A DNA stretch of 64,000 nucleotides. Source: Trichodelitschia bisporula (Eukaryota; Ascomycota; Dothideomycetes; Phaeotrichales; Phaeotrichaceae). Positions 55,796 to 64,000 of this stretch are shown in pieces. The translations under genes were made by a program, and so were the position numbers. The stretch spans positions 684,364 to 748,363 of the forward strand of contig ML996696.1 in assembly GCA_010356995.1 (NCBI GenBank), written 5' to 3'. Each line of letters opens with the position of its first letter. Within the stretch, counting starts at the first letter, position 1. Below the pieces are notes generated by a model. It made no database searches and was not told the DNA's origin. It saw only the letters and a program-made list of their open reading frames with translations.

Positions 55796-58732
55796 TTACA
55801 CATACCCCGTCGTCCTCCCCTCAACATACCTCTCCACCTCCAAATCCCCCGGCCACCCCCAAACACGCTCAACCACACCCCTAACCCGCTCCAGCACCTC
55901 CCGCTCCGCCCCCTCCATCCCAATTCCACCCCCCGCAATCCTCCCCGCCTCACCAGTAACCCTCCCATCCCGCCCCGGGCCCTCCAGAAACACCCTCACA
56001 GCACAAAGACACCACACCCACCGTCTCTCACCACCCAGATACTCCCCCCTGACGCGTGCTAAATCTTTCTCCCACCGCGCCGCAAAGGCTACGGAACGCT
56101 CTACCGCCCCGTGCGCACCTGCCATTCCCAGCGCGCGCACGTACACGTGCAGCGTCTTCGGCTCCGGGACGGTAAGCAGGCCAGGTAGACCCTCTTTTTC
56201 CTCACCGACGAGGGCCGTAAACGCGCCCTCTAGGAACGCAGGCACCTCGCCAAGCACGCGGCCTGCACGGTCCCGCAGCTCCACATCCTCACTGCCGAGC
56301 AGCGCCCGCGCCGCCCTTGCCGCATTCTCGACCACCTTACACAAGGCCGCAAAACCCGTCTCCTCGAGCGCAAACCCCTGCCGCTGCATATGCGCCACAA
56401 CGCTACCCGCCAAGTCCAGCGCAGTGATGTACCCAACACCCTTCGCATACGCCTCCGGATCGACGAACGGGTGGAAAGCAGCGGGTTTTCCCAGGGCGCT
56501 GAGCAGCGCGGTCCACGTCCTCGTGTCCGGCGGGTTGAACGTAAACGCCAGTCTCAGGGCCTGGAGCAGGGGCGCTGTGCTCGGGCCGCGCGGGAGGGCG
56601 GGGTGCGGCTCGCTGAGGAAGACAGGCGCGTCTAGGGAGGGGTAGCGGGTTAGCAGGGTTATGAGCGGGGTCAGGAGGCGCGGCGGGCTACTGTGGCTAA
56701 TCGTGAAGTCACCGCTGGGACGGGCGGCGGCCCAGAAAGACAGTCCGAGGTCCGGGCGCGGGGCGATGCTGGTTAGGAAGCCCAGTTGCCGGGGCGTGAA
56801 GTGTATTTTCTCGGCTTGGATGCGCGCCCAGAAGGACTCGGTGGAGGGCGGCGAGGTGCGCAGATGCATGGCCTCGACGGGGGATTCAGGTGGCGCGTAT
56901 AGCTCGCGCCCGTCGCCGGGGAGCGGGGCGGAGAGGTCGCGCCGAGTGGACTGGGTGGAGCGGCCTGGGCGCTTTGTGGTGCGTACGCGGCGGATGTGCT
57001 CGTAAATTAGCTTGATGAGCATGGCGTAGAAAACGCTTGGTTCGGAGGGGAGGCCCAGAGACTCGTATTGCAGGAAGCAGGCCCAGGCTTCGTGCAGCGT
57101 TCTGGTGGCTTGGATCTTGACGGCCCAGATCGCGGCGCCGGTTTCGGTAGGAGTGTGACTCTTCGGTGTGCTCTCCGCTGTGACGGGCAGGCGTTTGGAC
57201 CGACTCCTCTTCAGTGACGCATAGGTGGGCGCAACAGAGGGCATGCTGATCACAGCACGGTGCTGTATCGTCGGACTACCATCCACGTTCCAGCCGGCAA
57301 GGATTTTGATGCTAGCTTCCGTCACGTCTGGAGGGTAGCCCGCCTCAACCATGTGCCGTAGCGACTGCATAGCAAGCGACGCGCCGTATTCCGGATCTTT
57401 CTCATCGTCAAGCCGGGTCCGAGACTGCTTGAAGGGCGGCCACGACTTCGCCTTGAGCCCAGCCCAGTCCCGCTCCTGCGGCATCTTTTTGAGGCGTAAT
57501 AGGACCGTGGACACGGCTCTGTATCCCTCCTCGGCCAATACGAGTGGCGGATTATGCTCGAGCATTTTCCTGATGATGTCGAACTGTGCTCGCTGTTGCA
57601 AGGAAGATGCAATCATGGGACGAAGCTTGGTAGGTCGCGAAAAGAGACGTAGCGCGCGGTTGTGCAGGAATGTCCACCGCGCCAGATGATCTGGAGAAAG
57701 TCCCGAGGCCTCTTGCAGTGGCAGAACACGGGTTGTGAGCCAGGACGCAATTTGGGGTAGAGCCTCAGGCCAGACGCGGAGTGCATGTCGTACAAGGCGA
57801 ACTACGATGATAAACCGGTCGGTGGTGGTAAGGGTGCGCGGAAAAGGATACTGCGATGCAACGGAGAGAAGTATGCGTAGCGCTTTCCTCGAGATGTCCT
57901 TCCGACGAAGGAAGAAAGTGAAAACCCAATGTGGGACATCAGGGGTTCGAAGGCCAGAAGCGTGCGGTGGACAGATAAGCTCGAGCAAGAACTGAGCCGC
58001 AGCCACCGAGTCCCGATGAGACAAGATCGATGCCCACAGTCTGACATCCTCTAGAGTGTATCCCTTTCTCCCAAGGTATCCAAGCTCCTCCGTGGTATAG
58101 AGACCTTCATCCACAGCAACTGGATTGCCAGAGCCGAGAAAGGCGTCTGATTCCACGAGGTCCAACTCTTCTTGCACTTGGAGGTTTTTCGACATCGACG
58201 GAACCGGAGTCACTCGAATAGCTTTGGCCGTTATCGACTGGAGGGAGATGCGCGAGCGTCCACTCCAAGTCTCCTGCTTGGAGCTAGAATGCGGGGAAGC
58301 AGGCCCGCCGCGCTGCCACCGGTGAGGCATTGAAAGGTCAAGCTTGCTGTGCTCCCGAGCAGGCGGATGTACAGCATGATTCCCGGTCTCATTCAGAGCC
58401 TCGGATAGGTGAATGGACGGACTCGGCCTAAGCTTCATTTGCTTCCGACTAGGGATTATTATTTCCCCGACCAAGACTTTTCGGATAGGTAGCCGTGCAG
58501 ATTGTGGATCCAGGCTCTCGACGCTCAGTTGTTCGGATCCATCGTCAGCTCCTTGCGGCGGAGGAAGGAGCTGGATCTCCCAAGCCCGAGCCTCGCAACA
58601 TTTCACCGGGCAACTAGCTTCGGCGACATAGCTGGGCCAAAGGGGGATTGAAAGGGCCTTAGATCGGCCAGTCACAATCCCACTAGCTGAGAATTGTCGA
58701 GTAACGGGTGTATATGTAGCACTCTGCAGCAC
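55796..58732 (-). CDS. Large putative mitochondrial helical-repeat (PPR-like) protein, 5' end unresolved
   Basis: An uninterrupted coding frame of about 978 codons. The product has long helical segments from about residue 220 (ELGYLGRKGYTLEDVRLWAS, AAQFLLELI, KALRILLSVASQYPFP, AMQSLRHMVEAGYPPD, HEAWACFLQYESLG), resembling fungal PPR-like proteins of mitochondrial RNA metabolism. I infer this from helix pattern and general resemblance, not from a clear motif. The codon at 58732 is GTG, not ATG. The frame stays open upstream to a possible acceptor (TCTTTAG) at about 58817, so at least one 5' exon is probably missing. The first about 200 residues are Ser/Pro-rich and variable. The 3' end is G-rich on the coding strand. 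Confidence 0.7.
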   Translation of the reverse strand: MLQSATYTPVTRQFSASGIVTGRSKALSIPLWPSYVAEASCPVKCCEARAWEIQLLPPPQGADDGSEQLSVESLDPQSARLPIRKVLVGEIIIPSRKQMKLRPSPSIHLSEALNETGNHAVHPPAREHSKLDLSMPHRWQRGGPASPHSSSKQETWSGRSRISLQSITAKAIRVTPVPSMSKNLQVQEELDLVESDAFLGSGNPVAVDEGLYTTEELGYLGRKGYTLEDVRLWASILSHRDSVAAAQFLLELICPPHASGLRTPDVPHWVFTFFLRRKDISRKALRILLSVASQYPFPRTLTTTDRFIIVVRLVRHALRVWPEALPQIASWLTTRVLPLQEASGLSPDHLARWTFLHNRALRLFSRPTKLRPMIASSLQQRAQFDIIRKMLEHNPPLVLAEEGYRAVSTVLLRLKKMPQERDWAGLKAKSWPPFKQSRTRLDDEKDPEYGASLAMQSLRHMVEAGYPPDVTEASIKILAGWNVDGSPTIQHRAVISMPSVAPTYASLKRSRSKRLPVTAESTPKSHTPTETGAAIWAVKIQATRTLHEAWACFLQYESLGLPSEPSVFYAMLIKLIYEHIRRVRTTKRPGRSTQSTRRDLSAPLPGDGRELYAPPESPVEAMHLRTSPPSTESFWARIQAEKIHFTPRQLGFLTSIAPRPDLGLSFWAAARPSGDFTISHSSPPRLLTPLITLLTRYPSLDAPVFLSEPHPALPRGPSTAPLLQALRLAFTFNPPDTRTWTALLSALGKPAAFHPFVDPEAYAKGVGYITALDLAGSVVAHMQRQGFALEETGFAALCKVVENAARAARALLGSEDVELRDRAGRVLGEVPAFLEGAFTALVGEEKEGLPGLLTVPEPKTLHVYVRALGMAGAHGAVERSVAFAARWEKDLARVRGEYLGGERRWVWCLCAVRVFLEGPGRDGRVTGEAGRIAGGGIGMEGAEREVLERVRGVVERVWGWPGDLEVERYVEGRTTGYV

Positions 58733-59491
58733 GGTCAGTGATGTGCTGGAAACCTTGGAGATATCGCACTTGAAGCACTCCTCTGGGTAATGGGCACAGA
58801 AAGATCGGTAGGCAGCCTAAAGACCTCCATATGCCATGGGCTGGTGTTGTCACTGACATGCATCGATAAGCGTCGAAAGGAGAGAATGCGGTGAGGAAGT
58901 CGGCCGGTGAAGATCGCGGCGATGTTCCACCAGCAGTTGTTGAGGCTTCGAGAAATCTTGGCCGGTGGATTTTCGGAGACCCTAGTCCTTGCCTGGCCAA
59001 GACTGGGGAGCCGATAACGGCACCTCGTCCATTTCCAACCACCACCAGCTACATACTGCACTGCCAAACCCCCACCTCTACAGTAGCGGCTCGTGGGGCT
59101 TGTAGTGACGTACGTATCTGCCAATCATGTATTGAACTTCCTGGCCCGCATGAAGCTATCATGAATATCCAGTATTCTCTATGGTGTCCAAGAGTTACCT
59201 CATCGGGCTGCCTAGCCAACAACTTACGCAGTAGTTCTAAATAAGGCCATGAACCACCTGCACGTCGAATGCAAAGATATCAGAACATGAACAGCCTCTA
59301 ACTCTTTCAGCCATCACCTGCCCCCGCTCGTATTCCAGCCTTGTCTCCAGAATCCTCATACCACGTGCAGCCTTGCCCCGGATAATCGGGGACCCCAGCA
59401 GCGCGTGACAGCCGATTTCGCCCGTCATCACAAGCTTCCCTCTGCCGGTAGCATAGAAATAGGTCGCAAGCACAAACTCTGCATATCTGGC
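58733..59491. other. Region upstream of the helical-repeat gene and QPRT
   Basis: About 760 bp that probably holds the missing 5' exon of the minus-strand gene and both promoters. A minus-strand segment around 58830-59000 (SPADFLTAFSPFDAYRCMSV) could be coding, but I could not define its splice junctions. Confidence 0.4.
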
Positions 59492-60528
59492 ATGTCACCA
59501 AACTGCACAACCACTCAAATGGCGACCAAAGAAGGCGCGCCGGCGCACGGCGTTGTTGCACATCTGCTCCCGCCGCGGTACAAGCGGCAGATATCCGAGT
59601 GGCTCGAAGAGGACACACCCAGCTTCGACTATGGCGGGTTCGTAGTTGGGGAGGAACCAGCGGAGGCGAAGTTGCTGGGAAAGAGCGAGGTAAAACTTCT
59701 AATCGCTTCATAAATTTGCCCTTCAATATCAATCCACGACTGGATATCTCCCGATTCTACAAGACACCAAGCTAACCCCCCCCCCCCCCCCAGGGCATAA
59801 TCGCCGGCCTCCCCTTCGTAACCGAAGTCTTCACACAGCTGGGCTGCACCATAACCTGGCACATCCCCGAAGGCACCCCCCTCTCGCCAATCCAGCACTG
59901 CGCCACCGTCACCGGCCCCGCCCGCTGCATCCTCCTCGGCGAGCGCGTCGCCCTCAACACCCTCGCCCGCTGCTCCGGCATCGCAACCGCCACCTCGCGC
60001 ACCCTCTCCCTCCTCCGCTCCGCCGGATACACCAACACCCTCGCCGGCACGCGCAAAACCACGCCCGGTTTCCGGCTCGTCGAGAAATACGGCATGCTGG
60101 TCGGAGGGGCAGACCCGCACCGCCAGGACCTGAGCGCCATGACTATGTTGAAGGATAACCATGTGTGGGCGTGCGGAGGTTCGATTACAGCGGCCGTGCA
60201 CGCCGCCAAAGCCGCCGGGGGGTTTGCGGTTAAGGTCGAGGTGGAGTGTAGGAGCATTGAGGAGGCGCATGAGGCGGTGGCGGCGGGGGCGGAGGTGGTG
60301 ATGTTGGATAATTTTAGCGCGGAGGGGAGTAGAGCCGCTGCCCGGGAACTGAAGGAGCGATGGGGGCGGCAGGTGCTGGTGGAGGTTAGTGGGGGGTTGA
60401 CGGCGGAGAATGTTGGTGGGTATGTTAGCCCGGACATTGATGTTATCAGCACGAGCTCTATCCATCAGGGCGTCAAGCATGTCGACTTTTCGCTCAAGAT
60501 TGTCCCCAAGGACAAGACGGCGGCGTAG
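59492..60528 (+). CDS. BNA6: Nicotinate-nucleotide pyrophosphorylase (quinolinate phosphoribosyltransferase)
   Basis: Converts quinolinate and PRPP to nicotinate mononucleotide in de novo NAD synthesis. Exons are 59492-59689 and 59794-60528; the 104-nt intron contains a GCTAAC branch directly followed by a 17-base C run and CAG. The protein is 310 residues from this ATG; a second ATG at 59519 gives 301, nearer to yeast Bna6 (295). Recognisable parts are YKRQISEWLEEDTPSFDYGG, GIIAGLPFVTEVFTQLGC, ERVALNTLARCSGIAT, the catalytic-loop GTRKTTPGFRLVEKYGMLVGG with HRQDLSAMTMLKDNH, and SGGLTAENVGGY with STSSIHQGVKHVDFSLKI. Nothing is missing. The coding strand is C-rich before about 60090 and G-rich after. 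Confidence 0.95.
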
Positions 60529-60771
60529 TCGGCGGGGTCTGCCATCAGTAGCACTGCAAATCAAGTGAAACATCAGGTTTACTATTGACAGGCCCGAAAG
60601 ACCATAGTGCCGCGAAAGCACTACTAGTATGACAGAATTATCACTGACAAAACTCATGAATTCACAATGCCCTTACACCAAGCCCCCGGTGCCATAAGCT
60701 GAGTCCATGAAAAAGGCCTCCCTCACTCTGAGCGCCAGACGCCATTACCCAACGAGTACAAGTTTTAACAC

Positions 60772-62506
60772 TTAATCATGCTTCGACTTCTTCTTCTTCT
60801 TTGCGCTCTCGTCTCCGCCGACATCACTCTTCCGCTTCTTCTTCTTCTCGGGCTCGTCGGCCCCAACATCGCTTTTCCGCTTCTTCTTCTTCTCCACAGA
60901 TTCAGCACCAACGTCCTTCTTCGCCTTCTTCGGCGTCTCATCAATGTCCATGGCGTCGGCGTCCATCGACTTCCTTGACTTCTTCTCCTTCTTTTCCTTC
61001 TTGTCCTTCTTCGGGGTCTTTTCAATCTCCATAGCATCGACGTTGATGTCACCCAGAACAGTATTCATGGCATTCGTCTGCTTCAATTAGCATTTATTAT
61101 TCCAGTCTAGCAAAAGACTCACCATCGCAGTTTCGTTCTTCGTGGGGGCCGCGCCGGTCGCATAGAACTCGATGCGCTCCTCCACCTGGCGCTTCAGCGC
61201 CTCGCCGAAGACGGTCGACGGGTTCTCGGAGAAGTTGTCAATACGGGAAGCGATAGAGCACTTGTTGGCCAAGAAGCGCGATATCCGGCCCTTGTTCTTG
61301 GTGGCCGTGCGGCCGATGAACGAGGAGTGGTAGATCAAGCCATACTTGGGCGTGTTGCCCTTGGTCTTAAGCGCGCGGAAAAGGGCCTTCTCAGCACCGA
61401 GGATCTGTACTGTCGAGGCTGCGTACTTGGCCAGGTTGGTCAAGCTGCCCGCCTTGGAGATGAGGCGAGCGCCAACCGTCTCGCCGATCAAGGTCGCGAG
61501 GTTAGGCGCAACGATTGCCATCTTGCTGACCAGGTAGCTCTGTAGGCTCTTCCGGCACTCACCAAGCGACACAGTGCGCTTAGCGAAAGTGAGGACGGTC
61601 TCGAGGTCCGTGGGGGAGATCTCGCGACCCATGCTGACCTTGGCAGCGGTGATGATGCTCTGCGCAACGCCCTCGTCGTCGTTAACGATAGCCGCAAGCT
61701 CATGCAGACGCTCGTCGGACAGCGTGTTCTTGTCGCCGATAAACATGACGAGCTTGCCGTAGGTCAGGTTGTCAGACACCAGCTTGATCAGTTCGGGGAA
61801 GTGCCAGGAATACCATTCGCGGACGCGCATGGCAAAAGTGTTGACGGCCTTGTCGAGGTGATCGAGAATGGCAATGGACTGGATGATATGGTTGTCATTC
61901 TTGGTGACGCTGAACTTGACCTTTGCGCGGGAGTAGGCGTGACCCAGGCCGAGTTGCGAGCGCGAGATATCGCCTTCCTGCAGCTGCTTGAGGAGCTTTT
62001 CGGCGTGCAGACGGATCCCACGAAGCAGGTCTGCGACGACCTCGCTAGTCTCGCCCGTCTCGCAGTCAATGTACGGAAGGCCAGCCTTGATGCTGGCAGC
62101 AAGATTCTTGTCCGAGACACCGAGAGTAACCTTGCTCTTCTTGCCAGGCTTGGGCAGGTTGGCTTCGAGGGTAGCGCGCAGGAAGTCAGACGCAAGGCCT
62201 TCCGAGATCTCGTTGGCGTTTTCGAGAGCTTGCGCGGCGCCCTGGAACGGAGCAAAAGAGACGACCGTCACCATTTTGCCTGCGAAGGATTAGCATAATG
62301 TACTTTTAGGGACGAACGAATGCGCACCGAAGGTCGCAAGATCCTGCGACTTCTCCTGCACCTCCTTGAGGCGGTTGCCAATGGTGTCGGCCTGCATCTT
62401 GACTTTGAAGACCTGTTGCGAATTAGTTTCACGGACGCCAGAAAAGCCTGAGGGTACGCACGGCATAGCCGACACTACTCTCGTGGAGCAGATAGTCAAC
62501 AGACAT
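60772..62506 (-). CDS. nop56: Nucleolar protein 56, box C/D snoRNP core
   Basis: Core protein of box C/D snoRNPs, which guide rRNA 2'-O-methylation in the nucleolus. Four exons: 62506-62462, 62412-62328, 62279-61123 and 61080-60772, with introns of 49, 48 and 42 nt; 531 residues. Exons 1-2 encode the NOP5NT start ([15 protein letters not shown], then VFKVKMQ). The NOSIC and Nop domains follow ([64 protein letters not shown]). The last exon is a Lys/Glu/Asp-rich tail with repeated [13 protein letters not shown]-type units, as usual for Nop56/Nop58. [21 protein letters not shown] with [11 protein letters not shown] favours Nop56 over Nop58. Confidence 0.95.
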
Positions 62507-62866
62507 GGTGAAGCAATATTCTCGCTATCAGCGAGCAAGAAGCAAAGCGAGTCAAATTTGGGAGATGGTCGTGTTCGCGCAATGCCTCTGCGATGGAGTT
62601 GAAGCTTTGGCGTCGGTGGTTGGAAGGGCTGCGAACTTTTTCCATCAAATCGAACCAGGAGTGCGGGCGGTGAAATAGACTTGGCACGGCAAAACGTCGC
62701 GTGTGTGGGAAATTCACTGCGGGACGAGACCAAAGGGAACGAAGTAGCGCCGTGCAGAGACCAACCCCACCATCACCACATACCTCTCTGCTTCCCCACC
62801 ATATATCCCCTTCTCATCCTCTCGTCTTCGTAGAGAATTTCCCGCCAGCCAGTTCTCTTGCACATC
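62507..62866. promoter_or_regulatory. Divergent promoter, nop56 / cct6
   Basis: 360 bp between the divergent ATGs of two growth-related genes. It contains CACCATCACCACATACC-type C/A-rich leader sequence on the cct6 side. Shared regulation is plausible from spacing but is inference. Confidence 0.5.
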
Positions 62867-64000
62867 ATGTCGGCTGCGCAGCTATTAAATCCCAAGGCGG
62901 AGTCCCGCGTATGTTGCCTGATGCAATATTTACCCCCTCGCTAACTCGCCTGCAGCGCCGTGGGGAAGCTCTGAAAGTCAACATCTCGGCTGGTGAAGGC
63001 CTGCAGCAGGTATACTTGACAGTATCGTACTGTATGGAACATGAGATGCTGAGATCGCGGCTAGGTTCTCGCCTCCAACCTGGGACCCACCGGTACCCTC
63101 AAGATGCTTGTGGACGGCTCGGGCGGCGTACGTGCTCTACTGCTTTCATGCAGCAGTAATAATAGCAGCGGCTAAGCAGTGTGTCCAGATCAAACTCACC
63201 AAAGATGGCAGCGTGCTGCTCCGAGAGATGCAAATACAGAACCCCACTGCTGTCATGATTGCGCGGGCGGCGACAGCTCAGGACGAAATCTGCGGCGATG
63301 GCACTACCTCGGTCGTGCTGCTGGTGGGTGAGCTGCTCAAGCAAGCAGATAGATGGCTCTCCGAAGGCCTACATCCGAGAATCATCACCGACGGTTACGA
63401 GATTGCAAAGACTGAGACCCTTAAGGTTCGCAGCTCCGCACTGTGAAGACTCTAGCTAATCCTTTAGTTCCTCGACACATTCAAGCTAGAGCGTGAGGTT
63501 GACCGCGAACTCCTACTCTCTGTCGCTCGCACATCGCTGTCGACGAAGATAAACTCCACACTAGCCGAGCAGCTCACGCCCGATATTGTGGACGCCGTCC
63601 TGGCCATCTATGAGCCTCCCGCGAAGCCGGATCTTCACATGATTGAAATCATGACGATGCAGCATCGGACCGCGGCGGATACACAGCTGATTCGGGGGTT
63701 GGCTCTGGATCACGGTGCCCGGCATCCCGATATGCCGAAGCGGGTCGAGAACGCCTTCATCCTGACACTGAACGTCAGCCTCGAGTACGAAAAATCAGAG
63801 ATCAACTCTGGTTTCTATTACTCGAGCGCCGATCAGCGCGAGAAGCTGGTGGAGAGCGAGCGACGGTTTGTGGACGAGAAGCTGCGTAAGATCATTGCCC
63901 TCAAGAAGGACGTGTGCGGCACCGACCCGAAGAAGAACTTTGTCATCATCAACCAGAAGGGCATTGACCCGCTCAGCCTGGATGTTCTGGCCAAGAACGG
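62867..64000 (+). CDS. cct6: T-complex protein 1 subunit zeta, CCT6 (partial, 3' end outside window)
   Basis: Subunit of the cytosolic chaperonin TRiC/CCT, which folds actin and tubulin. Exons are 62867-62908, 62956-63009, 63065-63127, 63189-63425 and 63468->64000, with introns of 47, 55, 61 and 42 nt. The 5' region is intron-dense, with exons of only 42-63 nt. The start is [14 protein letters not shown]; then [36 protein letters not shown], the ATP-binding [19 protein letters not shown], and the zeta-specific [13 protein letters not shown]. In exon 4 the acceptor TCCAG at 63188 was preferred over an earlier CAG at about 63179 because it restores DG-x-G-x-IKLTKDG spacing. Residues through VLAKNG are visible; the C-terminal half is cut off. 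Confidence 0.95.

Noticed and set aside
59629-60657. Long antisense frame opposite BNA6
   Set aside because: Product is low complexity and reverse-complementary to a certain gene; typical GC-rich shadow frame.
1-64000. tRNA, rRNA, snoRNA or CRISPR features
   Set aside because: No cloverleaf with B-box, no rRNA segment and no regularly spaced direct repeats with unique spacers were recognised by eye; a covariance-model scan would be decisive.

Overview
The window is nuclear DNA of a filamentous ascomycete (Pezizomycotina; class not resolvable by eye). The evidence is many spliced genes with very short introns (39-67 nt, with a few of 79-195 nt), CTAAY branch sites just upstream of the 3' splice site, and a typical fungal gene set: a family-5 cutinase, a LaeA-like methyltransferase, a DUF2235 hydrolase, a Swi1-type ARID protein, an Hrt3-type F-box protein and a Con-10/KGG stress protein. 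The base composition is GC-rich throughout.

Layout. 0-8 kb: eIF3e (cut by the window edge) and mitochondrial ribosomal protein mL49 share a divergent promoter, followed by a secreted cutinase, aconitase and a Bud20-type zinc-finger protein. 8-20 kb: a 2-oxoglutarate oxygenase, a BTB protein with a Cys-rich tail, a DUF2235 protein with an Arg/Ser-rich N-terminus, an ELYS-like nuclear-pore protein, a group II PLP decarboxylase and phosphatidylserine synthase. 20-36 kb: Swi1, an F-box/TPR protein, the mitochondrial carrier Mtm1, a conserved two-zinc-module protein, a 285-base assembly gap and a metallo-beta-lactamase-like gene truncated by that gap. 36.6-46.7 kb: about 10 kb with no recognisable gene, built mostly of several unrelated diverged tandem-repeat families (86-87 bp; about 160-250 bp; 53-114 bp; about 280-390 bp). 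47.8-53.6 kb: a nine-exon LaeA-like methyltransferase, a poorly coding 3.9 kb stretch and a small KGG protein. 54-64 kb: uracil-DNA glycosylase with an acidic repeat tail, a large putative mitochondrial helical-repeat protein, quinolinate phosphoribosyltransferase, and NOP56 and CCT6 sharing a divergent promoter (CCT6 runs off the edge).

The genes are not an operon or an obvious biosynthetic cluster; most are housekeeping genes with accessory genes interspersed. The most unusual features are the 10 kb multi-family satellite tract, a recurrent within-gene switch from C-rich 5' halves to G-rich 3' halves on the coding strand, and several domain architectures (RS-rich DUF2235 protein, cutinase with a long Kex2-like propeptide, UNG with a repeat tail). 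Exon coordinates in the evidence fields were derived by hand from GT-AG signals, frame continuity and family similarity. No RNA genes, CRISPR arrays, transposons or viral remnants were recognised.
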